Shown here in pieces: positions 50,165 to 59,852 of a DNA stretch of 64,000 nucleotides. Origin of the DNA: Pelagicoccus mobilis (lineage in GTDB: Bacteria; Verrucomicrobiota; Verrucomicrobiia; Opitutales; Opitutaceae); assembly GCF_016595505.1 (NCBI RefSeq), contig NZ_JAENIL010000040.1, forward strand, positions 1 through 64,000, written 5' to 3'. The notes under the pieces were generated by a model. It ran no database searches and was not told the DNA's origin. It saw only the letters and a list, made by a program, of their open reading frames with translations. The position numbers and the translations under genes were made by a program. Each line of letters starts with the position of its first letter. The first letter of the stretch is position 1.

Positions 50165-52666
50165 TCAATGCGTGTCCGTGAGATCCTTCACAACGATCGC
50201 CGTTTTCAGATCCTCAACCTTGGAGCTCTCGCCCATTCGAACCACAACAGGATGCCCTGGCATCAACGGAAAGAAATTGTCGCTCCAACGCACGTCAGGA
50301 TCGCCCTCGATCCCCAGCCACACGCAGAAACTCGGTTTGTCCGTGGAAACAGTCAGGATCGAGTCACCAGCGTCATTCGAGCTCAACTCAGTCGTGATCT
50401 CAGGTTTCCCGAAATCCAAGTGTTTAGGCTTCGCGAAATAGACAAGGTTGTCAGTTATCACCTCTTCCCCCGACAAGGCCTTCAGGTAAAGCAGGCCTCC
50501 TCTTGGACCATCACGCTCCAGAACAGCAGATAGATCCAAATCAGTTACCCTCCGCGATCCATTCCGAGGAGTTCGCTCCGTTTCCTTGTAAACCAACTCC
50601 ACATCACCGTTCATACAGCACCAATAAGCCTCCACTCTCAGTTCTTGCTGCTCGACTTCGTCACTCGTGAGATGGATCTCAACCGACTTCGACTCTGGTT
50701 TCTCAACTCCTGAAATCAGAACCGGAGCAAAGAACTTGCGAGCCGCATAGTGAAGAGCCTTCCAGCGATAGTGAGAGTCGATGGACGCCCAGCTAGCGAC
50801 CGGCCAACAGTCATTGAGTTGCCAATACACGGCTCCCATGCACCGCGGCATGTTTCGCCGCCAATGCTCAACCGCATACTTGATCGCAAACCCTTGCAGA
50901 ATTTGCGAAAGCCATACGGTGTTTTCGTAACCAACTGGCAACCTGAACCAGTCCAGCATGTAATTGATGATCGCGCTATTTCCAATCGGGCTTCGCTGAT
51001 GTCGCTCCATCACATAGCTCGTAATGTTCCGATCAGACTCCTTCGTATACGATTCAACCGTCGCCGGATGCGGAAAACTCTGGAAACCGAATTCGCTGCA
51101 AAAGCGATGATAGCTTCCACGGTACCATTCAAACGGCTCTCGGCCATGCCAGACATCCCACAAGTGAGCGTCACCCCAACGTGGATCTTGCGAGCACTTC
51201 TTTCCATCCTCGTCATACCCCACTCGGTTGCCTACCGGACTATGCTCGCTCGAAGGCCAATAGGTACGCTCGCCATCACAAGAGTCCACAACCTCTTTAA
51301 GCAGCTTATCGAAAAGCTCACTATAGTGATGCCAACGCATCTGCCTCTCCCCATCGCCAATGACAGGATCGATCTGCTCGAGCTCATTATTACCACACCA
51401 CAGAATGATAGACGCGTGGTGGCGTAAACGCTTCACGTTATCAATCGCCTCTTGTCTTACATTCTCCAAAAACGACTTTTCGTGCGCAGGATAGGCCGAA
51501 CACGCGAACATGAAATCCTGCCAAACCACCAAACCAAGCTCATCACAGAGGTCATAGAATTCGTCCCTCTCGTAAAGGCCACCACCCCAAACTCGAATGC
51601 AATTCATATTCGCGTCGACCGCACTCACAAGCAGGTCTCGTAGTTGCTCCGAGGTTACACGAGCATCAAAGGTATCTGCTGGAATCCAGTTCGCTCCCTT
51701 CGCGAAGAAGTCGCGCCCATTCGCTCGAAACACAAAAGACTCACCCCACTCGTCCGTTTCACGAATTAGCTCCAATCTCCGAATGCCGATCCTCTTGCGC
51801 TGAGAATCGAGACACTCGCCATCCGAACTCAGAAGTTTGACCTCAATGTCATAGAGCGGCTGCGCCCCCGTCCCTGCAGGCCACCAAAGCTGCGGTTGAT
51901 CCACCACAAAATCGACTTCAAGCTCGTCGCCATCCACGCGAACTGCATTCGTATTCAAAACGTCACCGTTGTAGCTTAAGGTGCATTCGAGCGTCGCTGG
52001 ACTCCCTGCGTCAAAATCAGTCACTCCCACTTTCGACAGCATTCGAACCTTCCCATCATCAATGTGCGATTGCTCGATCTTCAAATCGCCAATCTTAGCA
52101 TGGCTCCAAGCTTGGACACTAATTGACCGCCAAATACCGCAAGTAACCAAGATAGGTCCCCAGTCCCAACCGTAGTTGCACTGCTCTTTTCGAACCCAGT
52201 TAGAGCCATCCACCGTAGTTTCGCCTCTACCAACACAATGAAGAGGGTGCTCTTCCTGCTTTTGTTTTATGTAAGGGTAGGTTGAGCGAAAAATAATAGA
52301 GATGTCATTCGTGCCAGCCTTCAACGCGTTCTTCGTATCTACTTTCCAATGACGGAACATATTGTCCGTTTTTGCGATTTCGACACCATTGAGACGAATC
52401 TCCGCAAACGTATCCAAACCCTCACAATCAAGCAGCACGGTGTCGCACTCCACGATCTCACTCGAAACCTCAAAACTTCGACTGTAGACCCAATCCACCT
52501 CTCCTATCCACTGCAGGTGGTCTTCATTGTCGCGATAGTAAGGATCATCAATCTCGCCAGCAGCAATCAAGTCCGCATGCACGCAACCAGGGACAGTCCC
52601 CTTAATCTCCTTCGAACGACCTACTTGAGCGAGGGTCCACTCACCATTCAAATCTACTTTTCTCAT
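50165..52666 (-). CDS. Cytoplasmic beta-mannosidase, GH2
   Basis: 833 residues, no signal peptide. GH2 layout: sugar-binding jelly roll (LNGEWTLAQVG onwards), immunoglobulin-like domain, TIM barrel with RVWGGGLYERDEFYDLCDELG (as RVWGGGLYE), acid/base WCGNNE (Glu428) and nucleophile CSEFGFQS (Glu525). QCNYGWDWGP and WWPAGTGAQPLYD are typical of beta-mannosidases rather than galactosidases. It lies 36 bp downstream of the GH110 gene, so both are probably one operon acting on imported oligosaccharides. Confidence 0.95.
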   Translation of the reverse strand: MRKVDLNGEWTLAQVGRSKEIKGTVPGCVHADLIAAGEIDDPYYRDNEDHLQWIGEVDWVYSRSFEVSSEIVECDTVLLDCEGLDTFAEIRLNGVEIAKTDNMFRHWKVDTKNALKAGTNDISIIFRSTYPYIKQKQEEHPLHCVGRGETTVDGSNWVRKEQCNYGWDWGPILVTCGIWRSISVQAWSHAKIGDLKIEQSHIDDGKVRMLSKVGVTDFDAGSPATLECTLSYNGDVLNTNAVRVDGDELEVDFVVDQPQLWWPAGTGAQPLYDIEVKLLSSDGECLDSQRKRIGIRRLELIRETDEWGESFVFRANGRDFFAKGANWIPADTFDARVTSEQLRDLLVSAVDANMNCIRVWGGGLYERDEFYDLCDELGLVVWQDFMFACSAYPAHEKSFLENVRQEAIDNVKRLRHHASIILWCGNNELEQIDPVIGDGERQMRWHHYSELFDKLLKEVVDSCDGERTYWPSSEHSPVGNRVGYDEDGKKCSQDPRWGDAHLWDVWHGREPFEWYRGSYHRFCSEFGFQSFPHPATVESYTKESDRNITSYVMERHQRSPIGNSAIINYMLDWFRLPVGYENTVWLSQILQGFAIKYAVEHWRRNMPRCMGAVYWQLNDCWPVASWASIDSHYRWKALHYAARKFFAPVLISGVEKPESKSVEIHLTSDEVEQQELRVEAYWCCMNGDVELVYKETERTPRNGSRRVTDLDLSAVLERDGPRGGLLYLKALSGEEVITDNLVYFAKPKHLDFGKPEITTELSSNDAGDSILTVSTDKPSFCVWLGIEGDPDVRWSDNFFPLMPGHPVVVRMGESSKVEDLKTAIVVKDLTDTH

Positions 52667-52702
52667 GTATAATTGATTAAAATCTAAGACAGCCGCAACT
52701 GA

Positions 52703-54316
52703 TCACACGTCGCTTTCAATGGATTCGAAGGAACTCGCAGACAGCTCGCTACCCATGCAGTTTTCGAATCGATTGTCCTTCACACAGAGTTTCCCATGAA
52801 ACGGTTTCAAACCCTCCGGAGCGCCTTCTCGAAACGTCGGTTTCGCCTCTATCACCGCTGCTCCCCACATAGGACAATTTGCCGTGTTACGGAAGCTATT
52901 GTTTTCGATCCTAACGTCAGAAACGGGTCCAGCCTCTGCCCAGAGTGGCGAGGACTCTATCATAATCGCCGAACCAGCACTCTCGAACTCACAATCACGC
53001 ACCCGAATCGGCTTCGAGCCATTGATCAAGATTCCACGAGCTCTGTTCCAACGGAAAGTGCAGTTGCGAATGTCGATTTCCGGCGAGGCATCCAAGTCCT
53101 CCACCATATCGCCTTCGCCCAGCCCCTCCGGTAGGTCCTCATCGAAACAAAAATCCTGCGTCTCCGAATTCAATGTCCGGATACGACTAAGTCGCAGCTT
53201 TCCGATCTCCTCCATGTAAGGCATTTTGCAAAGTCGAACTAAGTCTCCTACCACAAAGCCCTCTACTCCCACGTGCTGAGGGTGAGCCGTCCTGACACGA
53301 AGCGTTCGCGCATCCAGTTTTCGCACGATCTGATAGTAAAGACCATGACTGTTGATCGCGTCATCCAATTGGTTCTGCATCACGCAATCAGTGAACTCTA
53401 GCTTTCCTCTGCAATTCACGAAATGGGTTCCATCCGCTGCGAGGGAGAATTTTCGGTTTCCACTCGGCAGCACGTTCAGCCGCTCGAAAAAGAGGTCGCT
53501 GCTGGTCTGAGCGATCACACCCATCGCACGACAGTAATGCAAAGTCACGTCCTCTACGCGGACGTTCGAGGACCGTTCAATAAAAATGGCAGGAGCGCGA
53601 CGCGCCCCAGTATCTGGGAAGCTGCACCAAAAGAGAATCTTCGCCCCTTGCACATCCACTGGCAAATCCGGCCCTTTTACGCGAACGATCCCCTCCTCTA
53701 CCATTTCGTACCGCCAAACTTGCTCGTATCCCAAACCGATGTTGTCCCCCGTACCAGACAAGGTGGCACCCGTTTCAGCATCGACCGCTAACAAACGGGT
53801 CACGGGCCAGGTCCACCCCTCGCCTTCAAGGTACATCATGTCGTTCCAACACCAAACTCGCTGATCCGTCTCCAGCGCCACATCGAAATACCCACGACCT
53901 GAAGCCACGCATAGCCCTTGAACCGTTGCCGGAGTTTGCCAATCGATCGATAGGTTTCGGATCGTCACGTTTTGGCAATTCCGTATCACAAACGGAACTA
54001 CAGGCGAATCAATAACGCCAACCCGACCGTTCCCAGCCAGCGGCGTTCCCCTCACCATCAAGAGGCCTCCGCCTCCATCGACGACAACATCCTTCAAATC
54101 CTCCAAAATGAAAGGCGAGCGAACCAGCCCGCAGTCATTATTGGAAGGCGAGATATAGGTTTCCTCCGCTGACTCCGGGAAAAGGTTCCAGCGTTCCCCA
54201 TCCAGAGATATCCTCGTGTTACTCCAAGACGCTTCCGATCGAGCTTCCCTTGCCACCTGGCAAAGATCGTTTTCGAGATAAGAGCCAGAGCTGATGCTAA
54301 GCTGCAGTTCTCTCAT
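52703..54316 (-). CDS. GH110-like alpha-1,3-galactosidase (parallel beta-helix), cytoplasmic
   Basis: 537 residues with no signal peptide. Right-handed beta-helix with the GH110 signature elements AADGTHFVNCRG (about 293-304) and DDAINSHGLYYQIV (Asp318, Asp319), where the usual GTN is AIN. NCTFRWNRARGILINGSKP and VRIENNSFRNTANCP continue the helix. GH110 enzymes remove terminal alpha-1,3-linked galactose by inversion, including in algal galactans. First gene of the unit GH110, GH2 (and perhaps the redoxin). Confidence 0.85.
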   Translation of the reverse strand: MRELQLSISSGSYLENDLCQVAREARSEASWSNTRISLDGERWNLFPESAEETYISPSNNDCGLVRSPFILEDLKDVVVDGGGGLLMVRGTPLAGNGRVGVIDSPVVPFVIRNCQNVTIRNLSIDWQTPATVQGLCVASGRGYFDVALETDQRVWCWNDMMYLEGEGWTWPVTRLLAVDAETGATLSGTGDNIGLGYEQVWRYEMVEEGIVRVKGPDLPVDVQGAKILFWCSFPDTGARRAPAIFIERSSNVRVEDVTLHYCRAMGVIAQTSSDLFFERLNVLPSGNRKFSLAADGTHFVNCRGKLEFTDCVMQNQLDDAINSHGLYYQIVRKLDARTLRVRTAHPQHVGVEGFVVGDLVRLCKMPYMEEIGKLRLSRIRTLNSETQDFCFDEDLPEGLGEGDMVEDLDASPEIDIRNCTFRWNRARGILINGSKPIRVRDCEFESAGSAIMIESSPLWAEAGPVSDVRIENNSFRNTANCPMWGAAVIEAKPTFREGAPEGLKPFHGKLCVKDNRFENCMGSELSASSFESIESDV

Positions 54317-54587
54317 CCTTCACCACCTCTCTCTATAGACACAAGGGACCACTCTTCAGACATACAGTTCAAGCAAGAGCACTCTCTGATCCTGCTCAAC
54401 AAAACGAACGACTGTTCCCGTTCAAACAGACCTAAACACTCCCAGCGAGACGGGGATTCAACTGACGATTCAGGTCAACAATTTGACGGTTTGGGGCCAT
54501 TGACAAGGCAGCTTGGGCACCCGTACATCGAGCGTTCAAAAGCCCACCACGAGCCTTTCTAAAAAGCCGACAACCCAACAAAAACTG

Positions 54588-55319
54588 ATGAAAAGAACAG
54601 CTTTCACGTTCGCTATTTTGACCCTACTTTGCACTTTCAACTTAGCGGCCTCTCCCGCCCCCAAGAGCCTCTTTAACGGGACTGATCTCACCAATTGGAA
54701 GGGAGACCCTGCAATCTGGAGTGTGTCCAACAACTCGATAATTGGCCAAACAACAAAGGAGAATCCACTCAAATCAAACACTTTCCTCGCCTACACTGCC
54801 TCTACCTTTTCCGATTTCGTACTAGAATTTGAATACAAGGTAGAAGGCTTCAATTCGGGGGTCCAGTACAGGTCGCAAGTTCTAGACGGTTTCTCAATGA
54901 AAGGACCACAGGCGGATTTCGAAGCAGAATGGCACAAAAACGACTCCGAGCCAGCCCCCTTTGACCGCTTCACTGGTATGAACTACGAGGAAGGCGGACG
55001 CGGTTTTATCGCCCAACGCGGCGAACTCGTCGTTACTCGCCCGCAAGACAGCGACGACGGAAAGTCCCAGATTATCAAATACGGCTCGCTCGGAACCCCA
55101 GAAGACCTCACCTCAATTCTCATGCCCAGCGAATGGAACAAGTACACCATCATCGCTTCCGGCAATGCTCTGACCCACATCGTCAATGGACGAGTCCTTT
55201 CCGTAACCATAGACACAGATTCGGAAGAGGCCTCCTCCGAGGGACACATCGGCTTCCAGCTTCATTCCGGCCCACCGATGAAGATCGAAGTCCGGAACAT
55301 CCAAGTAACCGAGCTCTAG
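54588..55319 (+). CDS. Secreted DUF1080 (3-keto-disaccharide hydrolase-type) protein, second copy
   Basis: About 243 residues from ATG 54588; the frame extends to 54513 but only the ATG at 54588 is followed by a signal peptide (TFAILTLLCTFNLAA). The domain fills the rest: LFNGTDLTNWKGDPAIWSV, FSDFVLEFEYKVEGFNSGVQYR (in parts), PSEWNKYTIIASGN and PMKIEVRNIQVTEL. It opens a seven-gene plus-strand run with small gaps, pairing with the Gfo/Idh/MocA gene at 59853. Confidence 0.92.
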   Translation: MKRTAFTFAILTLLCTFNLAASPAPKSLFNGTDLTNWKGDPAIWSVSNNSIIGQTTKENPLKSNTFLAYTASTFSDFVLEFEYKVEGFNSGVQYRSQVLDGFSMKGPQADFEAEWHKNDSEPAPFDRFTGMNYEEGGRGFIAQRGELVVTRPQDSDDGKSQIIKYGSLGTPEDLTSILMPSEWNKYTIIASGNALTHIVNGRVLSVTIDTDSEEASSEGHIGFQLHSGPPMKIEVRNIQVTEL

Positions 55320-55368
55320 CCACCGCTAGAAAGTGCCCGTCTAACGAGGAGATCCATATCAAGCGAGC

Positions 55369-56568
55369 ATGGATAAGCTTACCGACTACCTAAAATCCAC
55401 TATCGATGCGGGGGAGGTTCCGAGCCTCTATGCGCTCGTATCCAAAAAAAAACGTCCGCTCTATTCGTTTGGAGCTGGCAAGGTACAGGAAGGACTAAAC
55501 AAGCCCCCATCCGAAACCACGATCTACCGCGGCGCTTCGATGACCAAAGCCATAACCGCAGTAGCGGTCATGCAGCTCGTTGAGGCTGGCAAGCTCTCGC
55601 TGCAAGATCCGCTAGCCAAGATCATCCCCGCATTTACCGGCCTCGAGATCTTCGCGGTAAGCGAGTCGGGAGAAGAGAGTACAAGTCCTACCCCTATCGC
55701 TCCTACCATCCACCACCTGCTCACTCACACCTCCGGCATCACCTATGGCTGGTTCGGCCCCGAGGAACTGGATGCGAAATACCAGGAAAAGGAGCTCAAC
55801 CGTCTGTTTCTGCCGACCAGCGACACACTGGAACAACGCATCGATCAACTCGCCACCCTCCCACTCAAGTTCACGCCAGGAGAGATGTGGGACTACAGTC
55901 TCAGCTACGATGTACTCGGCCGTGTTATTGAAATTGTCTCCGGCCAATCGCTATACGCCTACTTCGACGAGCACATCCTCTCGCCGCTCGGCATGGTCGA
56001 CACCCATTTCGAAGTCCCTCAAGAGAAAGCGAATCGCCTTACGGAACTCTATACCTTCGATGCCGACGAGAATCTCGAAAAAGTTCCGCCCCTGAATCGT
56101 GAAACTGGCTCCGGAACCCAACGTGATTTTCTAGAGTTTTCCAGCGACTACATCACAGAAGGTAACGCGAACTATCACTCGGCTGGCAGCGGACTCTGCA
56201 CGACTGCTGCCGACTATTTCCGTTTCCTCCAGATGCTGCTCAACAAAGGAGTCTTTGAAGGGCATCGTATACTTTCCCCGGATACGATTGATCTGATGTG
56301 CCAGAATCACACGGGCGACTTTCCGATCTACCTGGAGGGACATGGCAGCGGCTATGGTTACGGCTTCGGAGTCGTAACCGAAAAGGATGAAGGCACCGAT
56401 CCATCCAACATCGGTTCCATCTCCTGGGGCGGCATCTTCAACACCTACTATTGGGTCGATCCCAAGGAAGAGCTCATCGGTATTTTGATGACTCAGGTTT
56501 TCCCCTTCGCCCAACTCCCTTTGAGAGCCGATTTCAAGCGTCTCGTCTACAAAAACATAAACGGCTGA
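55369..56568 (+). CDS. Serine beta-lactamase-like hydrolase/esterase
   Basis: 399 residues, no signal peptide seen. Class C beta-lactamase/DD-peptidase fold with SMTK (Ser57, Lys60) inside TIYRGASMTKAITAVAVMQL, the second motif in WDYSLSYDVLG (Tyr176 or Tyr180) and a late GHGSGYGYGFG in place of the KTG/HxG motif. LLTHTSGITYGWFG (117-130) is the usual pre-lid segment. Such proteins are frequently esterases in sugar operons. 49 bp after DUF1080 and 15 bp before the PQQ gene. Confidence 0.9.
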   Translation: MDKLTDYLKSTIDAGEVPSLYALVSKKKRPLYSFGAGKVQEGLNKPPSETTIYRGASMTKAITAVAVMQLVEAGKLSLQDPLAKIIPAFTGLEIFAVSESGEESTSPTPIAPTIHHLLTHTSGITYGWFGPEELDAKYQEKELNRLFLPTSDTLEQRIDQLATLPLKFTPGEMWDYSLSYDVLGRVIEIVSGQSLYAYFDEHILSPLGMVDTHFEVPQEKANRLTELYTFDADENLEKVPPLNRETGSGTQRDFLEFSSDYITEGNANYHSAGSGLCTTAADYFRFLQMLLNKGVFEGHRILSPDTIDLMCQNHTGDFPIYLEGHGSGYGYGFGVVTEKDEGTDPSNIGSISWGGIFNTYYWVDPKEELIGILMTQVFPFAQLPLRADFKRLVYKNING

Positions 56569-56583
56569 CCCCAGCTCTATCGC

Positions 56584-59500
56584 ATGCTCAAGCTAAGACT
56601 CGCAGCCCTTCTCGCAGGTCTCGCCCTCCCATTCTCTCTTTCCGGAGGCATCAAACTCCCCGAAGGTTTCATAGAAGAAACCGTGGTCCCCGAGATTTCG
56701 GCTGCGACCGCGTTCTCTTTTCTTCCCGACGGTAGAATTCTGCTGTGCGAGCAAAAGGGGCGTATCCTCGTCCACCAAGACGGGAAACTGCTCCCAGAAC
56801 CACTGCTGGAGCTCGAGGTCGACCACTACTGGGAACGCGGTATCATCGGTCTTGCGATCGATCCCGATTTCGAAAACGAGCCTTGGATCTACGTTTTCTA
56901 CGCTACCAATGTCGACTTCCCGAAGACAGTAATCAGTCGCTTCAAAATCGACGGAAACCGTGCCCTCCGAGAAAGCGAGGAAGTCCTTATCGAAGGCAAA
57001 GACCAGTTGGCCTACGGCGGATTCAAGCCAGCGGGTCACCAAGGCGGCGTCCTCGCCTTCGGGCCAGACGGGAAACTTTATATTGGGACAGGCGAGTACA
57101 CTGCGAGCTGGCCTTCCCAGTCACTCGAAACCATCGCCGGGAAAGTTCTCCGTATCAACAAAGACGGTACAATCCCAAGCGACAATCCCTACTACGATCA
57201 GCTCGAAGGCGTCTACCGTTCGATCTACTCGACTGGCATCCGCAACCCATTTGGCCTCGTTTTCGAGGAGTCAACCGGAGATCTCTACCTAACCGACGTT
57301 GGCCAAACCGCGTACGAAGAAGTCAACGTCATCGTGAAGGGAGGTAACTACGGCTGGCCAGAGGAAGAAGGTCCCCCCACCAAGTCCGATACCTTCGAAT
57401 CAATCGCCCCCATCCATGCCTTCACCCCCGCCATTGGCCAATCCATCGTGGGAGGAGAATTCTACGAGGGCTCCCAGCTTCCGTATCCAGAAGAATACCA
57501 CGGTAAGTTTTTCTTCATGGATTACATGGCAAACTGGGTAAACACCCTCGACCCTAAAAACCCGGAAGATGTCCAAACCTTCGCAACCGGACTCGCTGGT
57601 CCTGTCGCCATTCACCTGGGACCTGAAGGCGACCTCTACTACCTAAACCGTAACGCATGGGTCTACGACGGACGACTCCAACCACACACCGGATCGCTCC
57701 GCCGCATCAGCTACGTCGGGGAAGAACAAGCTGTCCTTTGGCGCAAACAACAAGACGCCAACAAACCCTCCATCCCTACAGAGGACGTATCCGAACCTAA
57801 ACTCGCTCTTTCCCCACCCTCAGGCGTATATACAGGACCGATACAAGTGAATGTTGCCGGTTCTCTCGCGAGGGATCCCAAAATCACGATCCGCTACACT
57901 CTGAGCGGCGCCCTTCCAGATCGCTGGTCTCCTCTCTACGAGGGCGGGCTCAACATTAGCAAAGATCAATACCTAGTGGTGGCGGCGCTCGACGAGAGTA
58001 GCTCCGTCGTGCAAAGCGTTCGAGCGGACTACCGTGTCGCTTCACAGACCCCATACGGTTTGAACAAACGTCCACGACACGCAGAGGCGTACATCCCCGA
58101 CGAAATCGCAGCATTCCCCAAAAACCTATCCGAGCTGGGAATATTTGCCGACCTCGCCTCCAGCCAGCCAATCGAGGGCTTCATCCCTTACCGTTTGACC
58201 AACCCAGTCTGGGAGCCCTACGTCTCCGTAAAGCGTTGGCTGAGTGTTCCGGACTTCAAGCACATCGAGTTCCTCGAGCAAGGACGGGCCAATCTTCCAC
58301 CCGGCTCCCTTATCCTCCAGCACTTCGACCTGACACCCAACAACGCCTCTCGAATCAGGCTGGAGACTCGCCTCATCCGCGTTGGCCAAAACGACACTCA
58401 CCAAGCAGTAACCTACTTATGGAAAGAGGACCAAAGCGATGCTCGTCTGTCTGAAACGATGAACATGCAGGATCTCTCCGCCAAACTAGGCCTGCCCGCG
58501 GGCGATCGTTCCTGGATCACTCCGGGGCCGATGGACAATCTGTCCTTCGACAACCCCCGCGTGTTCTACTACCACGACATCAGTGTCGCCCAGCTAAACG
58601 CACCGGTCACCTACCCTCAAACAGGTGTATCTGATAATCAGATACGTACTTGGAATCATATCGGGCTTTTTGATACTCGAATCGAAGAAGCGCTCATCCC
58701 GAGACTCCCAAGTTTCGCGGCCATTGGCGATCCCAACAGCTCAATAGAACATCAAGTACGCTCTTACCTACACACAAACTGCGCTTCCTGCCATCACCCG
58801 GAAGGCAATGTACGCAGTAACTTCGACGCACGAATCCAGACCAACGTGTGGGGACAAGGCCTCCTCTGGAGCAAAGCCGCCACCCCTCTCTACGGTTTTG
58901 ACGCGGAGAATCTCATCCAACCTGGCTATCCCGAAAAATCCATTTTGATAGAGCGACTCAGACAACACAGCTCGCCCTTCAAAATGCCTTCGCCCTCACT
59001 CTACAAACAAATCTCTCCAATCGTCCCCATCATGGATGAGTGGATACTGGAACTGGGTCGCAAACACCTTTCCGTAAAACTCGACGAAAACGCGATCGAC
59101 GAGTCAGCAGGCAATCTAGCCTGTTTCAAGATCACCACCCCTACCGCGACCTACTACTTGGAAAAAAGCGGTGGTGGACTCTCTAGTCTTCTGGATACCA
59201 GCGGAAACGATTGGCTCGGCTTTGAGCCGACAAAAGGTTCGGGAGCCAAAGGCGAGTATCGCGGCTTTCCAAACGCTGTCCACCAACAAGCGGGATCCTA
59301 CTTCCACGCCATGAACTCGGGGACCGACCCCTGCATAACTGAGGTCTTAGAAAACCGAGGTGATCATGTATCCATCTCCGTACGATCCGAAAGCGGACAC
59401 TGGGCGGGGCGCTATGATTTCTACGGAGACCGATCCACCTTCACTATGACTCAGATGCCTGAAGACAAAGCCTATTGGATTCTCTATGAAGGGACCCCGG

Positions 59501-59832
59501 GAGGCAGCTTCGATCTCGACGACTGGTGGATGACCAGTTCTCAAAAAGAACCCCAGCCGATGACCGCTGGGCACAAGGGAGACATCTCCAATCCAGAATG
59601 GATCGCATTTGGTGATCCCGATGTCGACCGCAGCCTCCTGCTCGTGAGCCATACAGATGACGACTCGCCTGACACGTTCTACCAAATGCAGGAATCCATG
59701 ACCGTTTTCGGATTTGGAAGACAAGGACTCGAAAAGTTTCTGAAGACCGTTCCTCAGACCTTTACCCTGAGTTTCGTAGAAAGCAAGAAGCACGAAAAGA
59801 TCAGCGAACGGGCCGAAGAGCTTCTCAAGTAA
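56584..59832 (+). CDS. PQQ-dependent sugar dehydrogenase fused to a cytochrome c module and a C-terminal domain
   Basis: 1082 residues with signal peptide LKLRLAALLAGLALPFSLSGG. Order: a six-bladed glucose/sorbosone-dehydrogenase propeller (about 25-380: FSFLPDGRILLCEQKG, HQGGVLAFGPDGKLYIGTGE, STGIRNPFGLVF, GGNYGWPEEEG), an immunoglobulin/chitobiase-C-like domain (about 400-485), an HNE_0200-type cytochrome region with the haem motif CASCH (733-737, TNCASCHHPEGNVRSNFD), and a C-terminal beta-rich domain (about 845-1082: YYLEKSGGGLSSLLDTSGN, KAYWILYEGTPGG). Electrons from sugar oxidation could pass to the fused haem. Gaps of 15 and 20 bp bind it to its neighbours. Confidence 0.88.
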   Translation: MLKLRLAALLAGLALPFSLSGGIKLPEGFIEETVVPEISAATAFSFLPDGRILLCEQKGRILVHQDGKLLPEPLLELEVDHYWERGIIGLAIDPDFENEPWIYVFYATNVDFPKTVISRFKIDGNRALRESEEVLIEGKDQLAYGGFKPAGHQGGVLAFGPDGKLYIGTGEYTASWPSQSLETIAGKVLRINKDGTIPSDNPYYDQLEGVYRSIYSTGIRNPFGLVFEESTGDLYLTDVGQTAYEEVNVIVKGGNYGWPEEEGPPTKSDTFESIAPIHAFTPAIGQSIVGGEFYEGSQLPYPEEYHGKFFFMDYMANWVNTLDPKNPEDVQTFATGLAGPVAIHLGPEGDLYYLNRNAWVYDGRLQPHTGSLRRISYVGEEQAVLWRKQQDANKPSIPTEDVSEPKLALSPPSGVYTGPIQVNVAGSLARDPKITIRYTLSGALPDRWSPLYEGGLNISKDQYLVVAALDESSSVVQSVRADYRVASQTPYGLNKRPRHAEAYIPDEIAAFPKNLSELGIFADLASSQPIEGFIPYRLTNPVWEPYVSVKRWLSVPDFKHIEFLEQGRANLPPGSLILQHFDLTPNNASRIRLETRLIRVGQNDTHQAVTYLWKEDQSDARLSETMNMQDLSAKLGLPAGDRSWITPGPMDNLSFDNPRVFYYHDISVAQLNAPVTYPQTGVSDNQIRTWNHIGLFDTRIEEALIPRLPSFAAIGDPNSSIEHQVRSYLHTNCASCHHPEGNVRSNFDARIQTNVWGQGLLWSKAATPLYGFDAENLIQPGYPEKSILIERLRQHSSPFKMPSPSLYKQISPIVPIMDEWILELGRKHLSVKLDENAIDESAGNLACFKITTPTATYYLEKSGGGLSSLLDTSGNDWLGFEPTKGSGAKGEYRGFPNAVHQQAGSYFHAMNSGTDPCITEVLENRGDHVSISVRSESGHWAGRYDFYGDRSTFTMTQMPEDKAYWILYEGTPGGSFDLDDWWMTSSQKEPQPMTAGHKGDISNPEWIAFGDPDVDRSLLLVSHTDDDSPDTFYQMQESMTVFGFGRQGLEKFLKTVPQTFTLSFVESKKHEKISERAEELLK

Positions 59833-59852
59833 ATCTATCCATCCCTAACCCC

